A stretch of 64,000 nucleotides of DNA from Duncaniella dubosii (GCF_004803915.1 NZ_CP039396.1:2418001-2482000); one strand, 5' to 3'. Shown: positions 45,639-55,286, counted from the first letter of the stretch. The notes: generated by a model from the letters alone, not told the origin. A program made the numbers and translations.

Positions 45639-47000
45639 TTAGGAAGCCTCGCGTGGAAGATTTAAGGTCCTTACCCGGTCATAGAATACTTCATGCTCGT
45701 AATCCAATGCAATCCGGAATGGCTCACCTTTCTTGCAGAACCTGAACTTATCCGCATATAAGCGCATCGTCTGTTCACGATATTCACGCTTACTCTGATT
45801 AAGTGAAATAAGATGGGTACAAGGTCTCTGTAATCCCTTACATTCTGAAGTATTGAAGGCTGTAAGGACGTTCTTTTCATCATTGACCCATTCAGGATTC
45901 TCAATAGTAGCCTGATAAGTGACAACGAACCAAGCATCTGTTTCACCGGCCAAGTCTTTGAGATCTTGTGCCGTAGCAATGCGTTTATGCCGTAATGCTT
46001 TGGAATCCCAATTTTTACCTGAAGAATCGGTCAGAAGGTCGAGTGAATCAACCACGACAACATCAGGATACTTACCGTATTTCTCACGATACTTCTCCAA
46101 GTCGTTTCTGATGTCTGTGGTTGAAACCTCCTTGCCGAATTTTGGATAAGCCTTGACCCTCAAAGTACCCTTATAAGTATCGAGCAAGTCCTTCAAATGC
46201 TCCAGAGTATGATTATTGACCTTGCCAGTCTCATACTCATAAGTGGTAGTGCCACTGAGCATTGCGGAATAAGCATCGGTGGTCTCAGAAGCAGCACCTT
46301 CCAACTGGATATGCAGCACATCAAGTCCGCTGATATAAGCTGCATTGTAACCAATCCATCGAGCGATATGGCTTTTACCGACACCAGACATAGCAAGGAA
46401 CAGAGAAAGCTGAGTGCGAAGATTACGTCCTTTATTCATCTCATCAAGCCCGTCAATATAAAAACTATTGACCATCTTTGAGGAAGGGTTCTCACTACGC
46501 ATCTTATTCTCACGCAATCTTTCTTCATACGTCTGAGCAATGTCAATAAACTCTTCAGGTTTAAGAGTAAATTGCTGTAGCTTCAATGCTTCGTGAGTGA
46601 ACGACATCATAGCGTCGAGCCGGGCGCCTTCCTCATATTTCTTAGACACCTCCTTAAAGATTTTCTTAAATTGAACGAGTTTAAGATATTCTTCAAATTG
46701 GTCTCTTATACCTTCGGGATTGACACTGGTGGAAACTTCCCTAATTTCTTCCAAAAGCTCTGAAACAGCTCTGGAAGATGAAAGACGCTGTGAGATTATG
46801 CCATACTGAGGTGCCGTTTTGTACTCATTAAAATAGCTCTTCAGAGTCACATTTAACAACTGATACTGCGGATCCGGAAGAAATTGATCTTCCATATAGC
46901 GGCTCACAACCGAACAGATCTGATTGTTGGTTATGGCACAATTATACAGCTCCGCAAGGAACTCAGAAGTCAACACGTTTTCATTTTTCTTTCCTGCCAT
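45639..47000 (-). CDS. DnaB-like replicative helicase
   Basis: 453 residues. An N-terminal helical domain is followed by a RecA-like motor with Walker A in LFLAMSGVGKSHIARWIGYN and Walker B in YPDVVVVDSLDLLTDSSG, and LISLNQSKREYREQTMRLYA near the Arg-finger region. It fits the DnaB/gp41 family. It is encoded next to the primase, as is usual for phage replication modules, and overlaps the upstream gene by 20 bases. Confidence 0.87.
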   Translation of the reverse strand: MAGKKNENVLTSEFLAELYNCAITNNQICSVVSRYMEDQFLPDPQYQLLNVTLKSYFNEYKTAPQYGIISQRLSSSRAVSELLEEIREVSTSVNPEGIRDQFEEYLKLVQFKKIFKEVSKKYEEGARLDAMMSFTHEALKLQQFTLKPEEFIDIAQTYEERLRENKMRSENPSSKMVNSFYIDGLDEMNKGRNLRTQLSLFLAMSGVGKSHIARWIGYNAAYISGLDVLHIQLEGAASETTDAYSAMLSGTTTYEYETGKVNNHTLEHLKDLLDTYKGTLRVKAYPKFGKEVSTTDIRNDLEKYREKYGKYPDVVVVDSLDLLTDSSGKNWDSKALRHKRIATAQDLKDLAGETDAWFVVTYQATIENPEWVNDEKNVLTAFNTSECKGLQRPCTHLISLNQSKREYREQTMRLYADKFRFCKKGEPFRIALDYEHEVFYDRVRTLNLPREAS

Positions 47001-47613
47001 GATAAACTTCTTTTCTGTACCGCATAAGCTCTGGGTACTTCTTAGCGGTCATTTTGCCACACTCCACCCAGTTATCACATTGTTTGCAAGCCTCTGAAAG
47101 CGGACTCCAACCGGTAGTTGATCTCTGACAGAGGGCAAGCCCTGCATCAGTATTCAAAAACCGTTTTTTGATTGGCTCTTCAGATGCAAGATAAACCATT
47201 TTTTTCAATGGGTCTGGTTTCGGTTTCTCTATCATCAAGGTTAGTTGCCCTCTTGATAATTCTGCCTCATCCAGCCATTGATTGATATAATAATTCATGC
47301 CGGCCTTACCATCAGCACTCAGGAACTGACTACGATATTTTTCTAAAGCAGCCTGAGAGAACAGGTAAGTGTATTGCCACGAACTGTTAGCAATAGATGT
47401 GCGATAACGATATATCTGATAGACCAAATAATCAACTATGCGCTCATCATCAATATCTGAGACACCGAACAATGCCGGTAAAAGCTGCAATCCATTTTGG
47501 ATATAGAGCGCAGCCATTCCGCTTTGTGTAAACCGCCATTTGGGATTAATCGTCCTCTTCACAACGGTCTCGATCATCTGTCGCACCTTTACGGTTCTTT
47601 CTTGTAATTCCAT
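46981..47613 (-). CDS. Hypothetical phage protein with Cys cluster
   Basis: 210 residues, helical, with a late Cys-containing region (ALCQRSTTGWSPLSEACKQC and NWVECGK) that may bind zinc. No family recognised. The position between the sigma-like factor and helicase suggests a replication or transcription accessory, possibly a helicase loader; this is speculative. It overlaps both neighbours. Confidence 0.6.
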   Translation of the reverse strand: MELQERTVKVRQMIETVVKRTINPKWRFTQSGMAALYIQNGLQLLPALFGVSDIDDERIVDYLVYQIYRYRTSIANSSWQYTYLFSQAALEKYRSQFLSADGKAGMNYYINQWLDEAELSRGQLTLMIEKPKPDPLKKMVYLASEEPIKKRFLNTDAGLALCQRSTTGWSPLSEACKQCDNWVECGKMTAKKYPELMRYRKEVYHGRKEK

Positions 47614-48220
47614 TTTGTCTCAGTATATATTGCAGTTCTCGTCTTGTCCAATAAATTCGGCTTTTCACTATATCTTCACTTCGCTTTTCAAGATGTCCGA
47701 GCTTCCATTCAGCTGCTGTTATCTCTCTTATTCGATGACCCTGAACGTACATCATAAAAGGTGATAACCTCTGGGGTGGAATTTTCATCAATGCCTCTAA
47801 CATTTGGTCTGAGATATTGTCTATCAAATTCCCAAATTCAACTTCTGAAACCATACTCGTTCCATGCTGATATATATCCTCCATCGAACACATCTCAATA
47901 TCAGTCCAATACTGAGATTCTTCACTTCGTTTTTTGTTTTCGTGCTGACAGGCACGTTTAACAACGATATGGAGCCAAGTCATCAACTTTTGTTCTGGAT
48001 TGTATGAGCCAATATAGTTATAAAGTTGAGCTAAACAGTGCTGATAATTATCATCTACATCTTGATAGTTTGCTGTATAATACTTGGTTAGGCTTTTAAT
48101 ATCCGCAAGGTTAGGAACGATATACATATTGAAAAGACGCTCCTTCTCTTTAGGACTTAACTGCCGACATTTTGCAGTCGGTTTGGGGGATTTTCCCGGA
48201 TCTTTAGCATTGATTGACAT
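47546..48220 (-). CDS. Sigma-70-like transcription factor
   Basis: 224 residues. The region YTANYQDVDDNYQHCLAQLY to KLMTWLHIVVKRACQHENKK matches sigma region 2 (core binding, -10 contact). A late segment (IPPQRLSPFMMYVQGHRIRE to SRIYWTRRELQYIL) could be region 4. It is likely to redirect host RNA polymerase to phage genes. No distinct phage promoter consensus was found to pair with it. Confidence 0.65.
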   Translation of the reverse strand: MSINAKDPGKSPKPTAKCRQLSPKEKERLFNMYIVPNLADIKSLTKYYTANYQDVDDNYQHCLAQLYNYIGSYNPEQKLMTWLHIVVKRACQHENKKRSEESQYWTDIEMCSMEDIYQHGTSMVSEVEFGNLIDNISDQMLEALMKIPPQRLSPFMMYVQGHRIREITAAEWKLGHLEKRSEDIVKSRIYWTRRELQYILRQNGITRKNRKGATDDRDRCEEDD

Positions 48221-48277
48221 TTTGAAGCGAACTTAAAGGGCAAATTATTCATAATGATTTTGTTTTTAGCAGATTAG

Positions 48278-48778
48278 TTATAGCTTATAGCGATGAATAA
48301 AATACATGTAGATGTGTATAGCATCTGCAAGATTATCATCACCATCCACTTCAATGTGGTATCGCTTTTCTGCGAACTCAATCATCATTTTTTTGTCCGC
48401 ATTGCCCTTACCGGTTCCGTGCTTTTTGATGTCAGAGGGCTTAAATGTTACCACTGGAATATCCAGTGTTTCACAGACTTCCAGTAAGATACCCCGGAAC
48501 TCACATAACTTCCTAAAGTCTGTGAAATGGCCATAAATAACATCCTCAGCAGCCACAGCTTTGATTTTGTGAGATGTAAGCATATCAATAAGCCAATTCC
48601 TAAAAGCCTTATGCTGGGCATAATCCGGGCCCAGATACTTCGGTGCCTTGTCATTGTTAGGAAAGACCTTGGTGCCGTAATCGCCCAGAGTGTAGTACCC
48701 ACAGTGAGTAGCCACATCAAAAGCCATTACGTCACCACGTCCTAACTGACGAACATACTCTTCAGTTAACTTCTGCAT
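48278..48778 (-). CDS. RuvC-like Holliday junction resolvase
   Basis: 166 residues with an RNase H-like RuvC fold: first Asp in MAFDVATHCGYY, Glu in VAAEDVIYGHF, a basic segment KHGTGKGNADKKMM and the final Asp residues in DDNLADAIHIYMYF. It would resolve branched DNA before packaging. It lies beside the SbcC gene. Confidence 0.85.
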   Translation of the reverse strand: MQKLTEEYVRQLGRGDVMAFDVATHCGYYTLGDYGTKVFPNNDKAPKYLGPDYAQHKAFRNWLIDMLTSHKIKAVAAEDVIYGHFTDFRKLCEFRGILLEVCETLDIPVVTFKPSDIKKHGTGKGNADKKMMIEFAEKRYHIEVDGDDNLADAIHIYMYFIHRYKL

Positions 48779-48783
48779 AACTA

Positions 48784-51153
48784 TTAATTTGAAATGGTTG
48801 AAATTCCTTGTTTTTTTACTATTAATAGCTTATGCGGATAGCCTTCTGAGACACCTCCCTGAGTAATGAGTAAGGCGGTCTGGCCGAGCTTGTTCAAAGC
48901 CTCACAATAGGTCGCCATACCCATTTCATCAGATTTATCAAGTAGCTCATCTATTATGATGAAATCCAATCCTTTGCCATCCTCACAATTAGAATTTGTA
49001 AGAGTGTGAAGAGAAAGGATACAAGCCAGATTCAGTCGAGCCTTTTCGCCTCCGGAGAACTTATGGTAAGATCCACAATCAATACCGTCACGCATAACCT
49101 GAACTGAAATCTTATCTCTCAGTTTGCCGGTCTTAGTTACTGTGAAGCCTTCCAGTTTAAGACGTATATCAGAGCCAATCTTCTCCAGAAAGTCATTTAC
49201 AATCAGGGAAAGCGCGTCAATCTTTTTTCTTGCAATATATGACTTGAACATCACAAAATCCAGCTCCTGCTTCTTCAAAATGTCATACTCTGATTGAATG
49301 TCAGAGGCTGATTTTTCGGCTTTCTGAAGATCTGACTGATACTTCTCCAAAGAAGCCTTCAATGAGGCTGTAAAGTCAGTCTGTGGAGCCTCCAACAATT
49401 CACGTTTTGATTGCTGGTACTGCGCCATCTGACCCTGAATAAATTTTATAGAAGAAGTCTGCTGGGAAATGTAGTTTTCGCCATTGGTTATACGACCTTC
49501 CAGTATGCCATTGATTTCTCCGAACAAACGATTACGCATGACCTCAATCTTTCCATTGATACGGTCAAGCTCATTCTCGGTAGAAATTTGTTGTTTCTGA
49601 AGAGATGATACTGAACGCTCTGCCTCATCCAATTTCTTGGATAAGGACACTAATGATGAATATTCTGTATTTAAGTCGAGAGACCGAGATTTGATTCTTT
49701 TTTCAATAGTCTCAATCTCATCTGATTTGGTAGCAGCCTGATCATCATAGTGATCAAATTCTTCATTCAGTTTCTTGACTTTGGATTTATTATCCTCCAT
49801 CTCAGTTCTGAAATTGACAAGATTTGCTCGCACCTCTTCAACGGTAATCTCGTTACCGACAAAGAATTTATGCTCACATTTCGGACAGATGATTATGCCA
49901 TCCATCATAGCGGAATTTCGAGCAATCAAAGTCTCTAATTGAGCCTGACGTGACTTATGAACCTTAATCTGATCCTCAATTTTATCAAGTTGCTGATCAA
50001 TCTTAGCAACCTCTTTGTTGAATTTCTCAATGAGAGCTTTGTCTTTTTCAGTCAATTCAGACTGCTCTTGGGTATGCTGAGTATAAAGATTATTTTTGCC
50101 TTCATAATCCTTCTGAAGCTCTTTTACTCGCTTATTGGCAGCATTTATTTGAGCTTTAAGTTTTGTGATCAGGTCATTTGCGTCAATCAGATCTTTCTTG
50201 TATCTTTCTGACAAAACATCAAATTCACTGACAGTCCCAAGCTCATTCACTTCACACATGGACTTTATCTGGTGATACGCTTCCAACAACGCTGTGTCGG
50301 ACTCTTCCAGATTGGCCACCTGCTTTTGGAGTTGTTGCAGCAATTCAAGACGTTTTTCACCCTTGCTCTTTTTATCCTCAGCAGCCTCGATGTCCTCACG
50401 GCATTTTTGTATCTGCCCGTCCAGTCTTTCGATATGCGATTCACGTTCTTTCTGTGCATTGACTTTTTTCTCATCAACCTGAGTTAATTCATTTTCGATA
50501 GCTGAGATGGAGCCTTTTACGTTGATAACCTTATTGTTTACCTCATTAAGACGCACAACAATAGGCTCCATATCCGCTTGAACACGAGCAATACTTTCAT
50601 CAACAATTATGCCGTTGCTAAAACGGTTGATGACCTCTTTCTTATTCTTGTCAGAACAGTCGAAAAAGCTCTCATACTTGTTGTCACACAGTATGAAATT
50701 GTTATAGATGTCATCTTTGGAAAGCCCGATTTCATTAAGAATGAACTTATTATAGTCCGATACTGTAGGCTGGATGGTCTTGTCTGTCTCAATCTCCTGA
50801 CCGGCTGCATCGTATTTATGGCACTCAATAGATTGAGGGGCATTACGACTAATGTTGCGCTCAATAGTGAATGTGGTGTCATTGAAATCGTTATCAAGCC
50901 TGAGATAGACATAAGCCTCGTCTGCATGATCATTGATGATTTCCTCAACACTTTTAACCTTGCGGAGCTGCTCACCAGTCAATGCAAAAGAGATCGCTTC
51001 GATAAGTGATGATTTACCGGAGCCATTGCAGGGCTGTGAGGCATTATCCTCATTTCTACCAAAGATAAGAGTAGCTACACCCTGCGATATGTTTAATGTT
51101 GCCTCGTGAAAAGAGACAATATTTCGTATTCTAATTTCTGATAATCTCCACAT
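48784..51153 (-). CDS. SbcC/Rad50-like recombination ATPase
   Basis: 789 residues. Walker A appears as NGSGKSSLIEAISFALTGEQ, a long coiled coil (about residues 170-640) is split by a zinc hook CPKCEH, and the ABC signature KFSGGEKARLNLACILSLHT is followed by Walker B DFIIIDELLDKSD. With SbcD, 3 bases upstream, it forms a nuclease complex equivalent to T4 gp46/gp47, acting in recombination-dependent replication or host DNA breakdown. Confidence 0.93.
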   Translation of the reverse strand: MWRLSEIRIRNIVSFHEATLNISQGVATLIFGRNEDNASQPCNGSGKSSLIEAISFALTGEQLRKVKSVEEIINDHADEAYVYLRLDNDFNDTTFTIERNISRNAPQSIECHKYDAAGQEIETDKTIQPTVSDYNKFILNEIGLSKDDIYNNFILCDNKYESFFDCSDKNKKEVINRFSNGIIVDESIARVQADMEPIVVRLNEVNNKVINVKGSISAIENELTQVDEKKVNAQKERESHIERLDGQIQKCREDIEAAEDKKSKGEKRLELLQQLQKQVANLEESDTALLEAYHQIKSMCEVNELGTVSEFDVLSERYKKDLIDANDLITKLKAQINAANKRVKELQKDYEGKNNLYTQHTQEQSELTEKDKALIEKFNKEVAKIDQQLDKIEDQIKVHKSRQAQLETLIARNSAMMDGIIICPKCEHKFFVGNEITVEEVRANLVNFRTEMEDNKSKVKKLNEEFDHYDDQAATKSDEIETIEKRIKSRSLDLNTEYSSLVSLSKKLDEAERSVSSLQKQQISTENELDRINGKIEVMRNRLFGEINGILEGRITNGENYISQQTSSIKFIQGQMAQYQQSKRELLEAPQTDFTASLKASLEKYQSDLQKAEKSASDIQSEYDILKKQELDFVMFKSYIARKKIDALSLIVNDFLEKIGSDIRLKLEGFTVTKTGKLRDKISVQVMRDGIDCGSYHKFSGGEKARLNLACILSLHTLTNSNCEDGKGLDFIIIDELLDKSDEMGMATYCEALNKLGQTALLITQGGVSEGYPHKLLIVKKQGISTISN

Positions 51154-51156
51154 GGT

Positions 51157-52191
51157 TTAGCCCTCCAAATATTTGATACCCAGCTTACTGTCAATCGCAT
51201 TTTCATTGCAATAATTCTGATATTCCTTCTTTATGCCCTGCTTGTCATATTTTTCGTGAATATCAGCAGCAGCTGATTCATTAGGTAAATTGCTGGCCGC
51301 CACAACTTCAACCTTGTGAAAGCCTAAGTCAATAAGTTTCTGCTTATCAAGCATTTTTGCCTGCTTGTCATCGCATTTTACCTTGACTTTATACTTGTAG
51401 CGATCATCTTTATCCAGAGTGAATTTCTCAACACTCTTAGCATCCAGTTCAATAGTCTGATACCTGGTGTTGACTTCATTCTTGACAAAACCATAGGATC
51501 CATCGGCATACAAAAGGGTATAACCCTTCTCTTCATCTTCACCAAAGTTACCCTGGCGTGATGAACCGATGTATTCAATATTGGTATTTTTGATTTTGAC
51601 CCGATTATGATAGTGTCCGCATAGTACGGCCTTGAAATCGAGTAAAGGAGCCTGGGGTAATTCTCCGTCTATTTCAAAATCACCTAACGCACCATGCACT
51701 CCTTCATGGATATAAAGGATGATGTCGTTTTTAGTGAATTGTGGATATTGTTCGAGAGTGTTATTAACAGCCGCTTCCAGTTTATCCAAAAATGAACCAT
51801 TCTCAGGGAAATAGCTCATAAGAAGCAGACAGAAGTCACATCCATCCCAAACCAAAGCCTTATAGACATCTACCACCTCAATACCCTGTAATCCAGTCCA
51901 TAGGTGATTATATCCTTCAATGGCTTCTTGATCAGTTTTATCATGATTGCCTTCGCCTATTGTCACATAGACACCTTGGCTCACAGCTTTGGTCAAAGCT
52001 GCTTTAACGGCAAGTAAGGTAGAAAGTGTTTGAGCGGCCCTGGTAGTGAACATATCACCGGCGATAACGACTTCCTCGACCCCTTCACGTTGACACACTG
52101 ACAACATTTCATCCCAGTTCTTATTGAACTCAGCTATGTTGTCTTTGTTAACGTGTATATCGTTTATTAACAAAGCAATAGCCTCTTTCAT
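51157..52191 (-). CDS. SbcD/Mre11-like nuclease
   Basis: 344 residues. Calcineurin-type phosphoesterase motifs: LLINDIHVNKDN, VVIAGDMFTTRAA, GEGNHDKTD and VLCGHYHNRVKI. A capping domain follows. It is the partner of the SbcC-like ATPase immediately downstream in the operon; the 3-base spacing implies a stoichiometric complex. Confidence 0.93.
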   Translation of the reverse strand: MKEAIALLINDIHVNKDNIAEFNKNWDEMLSVCQREGVEEVVIAGDMFTTRAAQTLSTLLAVKAALTKAVSQGVYVTIGEGNHDKTDQEAIEGYNHLWTGLQGIEVVDVYKALVWDGCDFCLLLMSYFPENGSFLDKLEAAVNNTLEQYPQFTKNDIILYIHEGVHGALGDFEIDGELPQAPLLDFKAVLCGHYHNRVKIKNTNIEYIGSSRQGNFGEDEEKGYTLLYADGSYGFVKNEVNTRYQTIELDAKSVEKFTLDKDDRYKYKVKVKCDDKQAKMLDKQKLIDLGFHKVEVVAASNLPNESAAADIHEKYDKQGIKKEYQNYCNENAIDSKLGIKYLEG

Positions 52192-52286
52192 ATTCCTATC
52201 TGAGATTTTAGATTAAAGAATGAGAGGGCACAGGCATTGAGCCAATGCCCTCTCGAACTGCATGAATTATTATCTAAAGACAGGAA

Positions 52287-53783
52287 TTATCTTAGGCGAC
52301 GCTTGTGAAGTCTACGAGGAGGTACAGAATCCGAGGCCGGGGCCTCATCTTCTTTCTCTTCCGGAGCTTCAGGCTCTGGGTCAGGCTCTGAAGCTGTTTC
52401 GGCTTCACTTCCCGGACGTGCGCGGCGTGCGCGGCGACCAGTTTCAGGTGCCGGTGCAGGAGCGGCCGGTGCTTCTTCAGTCTCGTCAGGGTCAGGATCT
52501 TGCCCTTCATCATCTCCCTCTTCGGGATCTTCTTCAGGTTCCTCTGCCTTGGGCTTGGGAGCACGGCGACGGGCCGGTGCAGGAGCTGGAGTCGGATCTT
52601 CCTTGGGCTGCTCTTTAGGCTGCTTGGCCTGCGCATCGAGAGCTTCATCAATTTCTTCAAGAAGCTGGAGATTGTTCTTTGTGCGAGAGATACGCACGTC
52701 AAGATCCTTGGCCTCGATAAACATACGGATCTTCTCGCGGAGCTCCTGATATTCATCAGACTTTTCATTCAAACCCTGATCAACGATGCTGTCATACTCG
52801 TTATAGAGTGAATCAATAGTGACCTCATCTTTGTCGCTATCCTTACCGGAAGCATTTGCAAGGTCAAAGTGTGATGTGTCATCGGCCGGCAGTTCACCCT
52901 TTAAGGTCTCAACAGCTTCGATAAAGTCAGGCTCTTTGCAGACTTCCATATCGTGTTCCTCATCATATTGCTGGAGGAACGCAAGTGTAGCCTCCATCTG
53001 ATAACGAGTGTAACGATAGAGCTGTTCGGGGAGGCGCGGAAGTTCAAGCAGCTTCTCAGCTTCAGCTTCCGTGATGTCAAGTGTCTTACGACCAATTTCA
53101 ATCGTATAGCTGGTTTTATTATTTTCAGTTTTACGAATGACCTTAACTGGATAAGCGTCAGTAAAACCACTGATAGGACATGTATCCTGACCGTCATCGG
53201 CCTTTAGTTCGGCCCAAAGACGCATTTTGGCAGCATCAAGATCCTTGTACTGGCTGTGTGAACATTGCCATACTTGTGGACCTTTTGCACGTTCCTTGTC
53301 ACTGGAAACATCAAGCACCATAAGTGCGTGCTGATAATTCCAGCGAATACCGCCTTCATACGAAGAACTGGTGAGGAGCTTCATCAGAGCCTCGTCATCA
53401 CCATACATCTCCTTGGCAATCTTAACGTAGGTGTCAAGAAGGTCAACTGACTTGCCGACTTCTTTATCGGTAGTACGAATGACAGGAATACTGAGTTTTT
53501 TTGGCTTTTTACCCTTCTTATTGGGAACCTTAATTCCCAGGAAGAACTGATGGACGGCATACTCATAGCCCTTACGATCCATCGGGAGAATGTTACCCTC
53601 ATTGTCGAAAGAGGGTGCCAGAGGCAATACGCGGATTGAATACTCGCCGTCCTCGCCCATACGGAATCTCTCTACTTTGGGGGCACCGGCTTCTTGCTTT
53701 GCTTTTTCTTCTGCCTCGGCAAAAGTGAGTTGTGTTTGCTGGAACGCTTCAAATGCGCTCAGTTTTCTTTTTTCTTCGCTCAT
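52287..53783 (-). CDS. Phage single-stranded DNA-binding protein (gp32-like) with long acidic/repetitive tail
   Basis: 498 residues. The first 290 resemble the T4 gp32-type OB core (RFRMGEDGEYSIRVLPLAPS, KGPQVWQCSHSQYKDLDAAK). Residues 370-490 are Pro/Ala/Glu/Asp-rich with Arg patches and look disordered, ending in a basic tip (PRRLHKRRLR). An acidic tail is usual for recruiting replication partners, but this one is unusually long and finishes basic. The fold is assigned from general pattern and context. Confidence 0.7.
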   Translation of the reverse strand: MSEEKRKLSAFEAFQQTQLTFAEAEEKAKQEAGAPKVERFRMGEDGEYSIRVLPLAPSFDNEGNILPMDRKGYEYAVHQFFLGIKVPNKKGKKPKKLSIPVIRTTDKEVGKSVDLLDTYVKIAKEMYGDDEALMKLLTSSSYEGGIRWNYQHALMVLDVSSDKERAKGPQVWQCSHSQYKDLDAAKMRLWAELKADDGQDTCPISGFTDAYPVKVIRKTENNKTSYTIEIGRKTLDITEAEAEKLLELPRLPEQLYRYTRYQMEATLAFLQQYDEEHDMEVCKEPDFIEAVETLKGELPADDTSHFDLANASGKDSDKDEVTIDSLYNEYDSIVDQGLNEKSDEYQELREKIRMFIEAKDLDVRISRTKNNLQLLEEIDEALDAQAKQPKEQPKEDPTPAPAPARRRAPKPKAEEPEEDPEEGDDEGQDPDPDETEEAPAAPAPAPETGRRARRARPGSEAETASEPDPEPEAPEEKEDEAPASDSVPPRRLHKRRLR

Positions 53784-54273
53784 CTTTAGATAATTTGCGC
53801 GAAGAGATAAAATTGCTCCAATCTACCTCTTGATTCAAGTAGGCTTGGCTATGCAGTTCTCGCATTTCAGGATCTCTCAAGTCCTCATTACGGGGAACCT
53901 CAATGCCCCATTCCTTTAGGGCATATTCAACGACTTTCTCTATAACGCCGTTGACATCACTTGCTTTCTCCGATTTTAAGTCGCAGTATTCAAACTGCTC
54001 ATTATCTATTTCGACGGTATGAATCGGAGCAAACATATCCTCGAAATATCGGTAGAGTGCAGTAGTGCCGGGATGGTTGGGCAAAGAGTCCGATATGTAT
54101 TTCAGCACCACTGAGAAAAAATAGGACAGATAAGGTAAATTCCTATTTCGCGTATCATCACAAACAACGAATAGATAGTTTTCATTGTCGGGCAGCTTTT
54201 CACATACCTTCTTGAACTCGTCAATAAAAGTGTGTCCGACCACCTTTCGCAACTTTCCTTTTCCTTTAATCAT
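53749..54273 (-). CDS. Hypothetical phage recombination/replication protein (NinB-like?)
   Basis: 174 residues and first gene of the minus-strand operon. The central pattern (NRNLPYLSYFFSVVLKYISD, VEYALKEWGIEVPRNEDL) is weakly like NinB-type ssDNA-binding recombination proteins. The C-terminal 20 residues are strongly basic. It overlaps the SSB gene by 35 bases and starts about 50 bases after a good promoter. Treat the NinB idea as a guess. Confidence 0.6.
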   Translation of the reverse strand: MIKGKGKLRKVVGHTFIDEFKKVCEKLPDNENYLFVVCDDTRNRNLPYLSYFFSVVLKYISDSLPNHPGTTALYRYFEDMFAPIHTVEIDNEQFEYCDLKSEKASDVNGVIEKVVEYALKEWGIEVPRNEDLRDPEMRELHSQAYLNQEVDWSNFISSRKLSKDERRKKKTERI

Positions 54274-54329
54274 GTCTTCATACTGGTCATGTCATTTGGT
54301 TTTCGTTGCTGTCATCAGGTTTTCGATGG

Positions 54330-54360
54330 CAAAATTAAGAAAACAATTTGATACCACAAA
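54330..54360 (-). promoter_or_regulatory. Promoter of the phage replication operon
   Basis: Minus strand: TTTG (54360-54357), 19 bases, TAATTTTG (54337-54330). This is a perfect host-type promoter about 50 bases before the first gene of the operon, suggesting early transcription by host RNA polymerase. Confidence 0.75.
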
Positions 54361-54549
54361 ATAATTTTGAAAAATTTTTAATACTGAATACTAAAAATGT
54401 TATAATGCGCTGGTTTATAATATTTTAATTATATATTATGATGTATAGTTAAAATCTCTTACGCACACGCGAGCATTATAAAGACTAACAAATGCAACTG
54501 CAAATAAATGTTAAAATTAAATCCATAATCTCACTTTATTGCGAAATTA

Positions 54550-54581
54550 TTTGGAACGAAGAATAATTAGCATTAACTTTG
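54550..54581 (+). promoter_or_regulatory. Plus-strand promoter in the switch region
   Basis: TTTG (54550-54553), 20 bases, TAACTTTG (54574-54581). Expected start about 54588, directly at an ATG (54589). It faces the minus-strand promoter at 54856. Confidence 0.7.
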
Positions 54582-54867
54582 CATCGCAATGTTGAAAGTG
54601 GTGTTTCAGCAAGCGAAGATAATAAATATATTTTTGATCGCCGAAGGCATCATCAACATATTCCCTAACCTCCGTAAGCGTACACCACCTTGGCTTGCGG
54701 GGGTTATTCTTTTTCCCCCTAATTCCACAACACTGCCTGGTGCCAGCTTTGAGTGTTTCAAGCAACTACCAGTACAACATTGAAAGCCGTAGCGGGCCTT
54801 TAACTTCTGCAACATGGCAATCCGGCACAACAACGATGCGTGGATAGATGCAATGCAAAGTTAATGC
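54570..54867. repeat. Inverted repeat pair around 260 bp
   Basis: GCATTAACTTTGCATCGCA (54570-54588) recurs inverted at 54849-54867 with one mismatch (18 of 19). Each copy contains the -7 box of one of the two convergent promoters. Confidence 0.75.
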
Positions 54868-54887
54868 AAAAAGCAGTCGTTGGCAAG
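54856..54887 (-). promoter_or_regulatory. Minus-strand promoter in the switch region
   Basis: Minus strand: CTTG (54887-54884), 20 bases, TAACTTTG (54863-54856). The -33 box has one change from consensus. It directs transcription towards 54600, against the promoter at 54550. Confidence 0.6.
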
Positions 54888-55286
54888 TAAGATGAAACAC
54901 TCTGGGACGAAAAATCCATAGGGAGCGGCAAATGATAATGCCAAGGCTCTATGAGCCGAGAGATAACTTCAAGAACACCTATGGTGCTGACGGCATATTC
55001 ACAACCCACCGGGCACGTCTGAGACTCGCAGGGATATAGCGAGAGTCGCGGGGTAGGAATGATGATCCGCATTATCATCATTAGGCAAGTGCGACTATAA
55101 ATAAGATTTTGCCCTGTGCAACAGTATAACTGTACGCAATGAATAAGCAATGCACAGCGAGTAGGGCGAGACTTCAGTTTAACCCCCTATAAGGGGTAAC
55201 TGTGCTCGTAAACTACCGCAATGAATATTTTTTTGAGCGCACACGAGCGCAAGTGATGAAAGCAGTGTTTCTTAAAAACTTCAGCA

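Larger units (their letters stand above)
54361..55286. other. Phage intergenic switch region without credible genes
   Basis: 926 bases between the divergent operons. The left 190 bases are very AT-rich. The rest holds two convergent host-type promoters (54550-54581 plus, 54856-54887 minus), GC-richer structured sequence (GACTCGC...GCGAGAGTC near 55030) and a CCCCCTATAAGGGG palindrome near 55185. Two antisense ORFs (64 codons plus strand from 54589; 75 codons minus strand from 54833) lie between the convergent promoters but do not look like proteins. It could hold an origin, regulatory RNAs or a lysogeny switch. Confidence 0.5.

Noticed and set aside
54589..54833. Two short antisense ORFs as real genes
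   Set aside because: Compositions are not protein-like (rich in Pro, Cys and Arg without domain pattern) and they overlap almost completely. More likely non-coding or chance ORFs.
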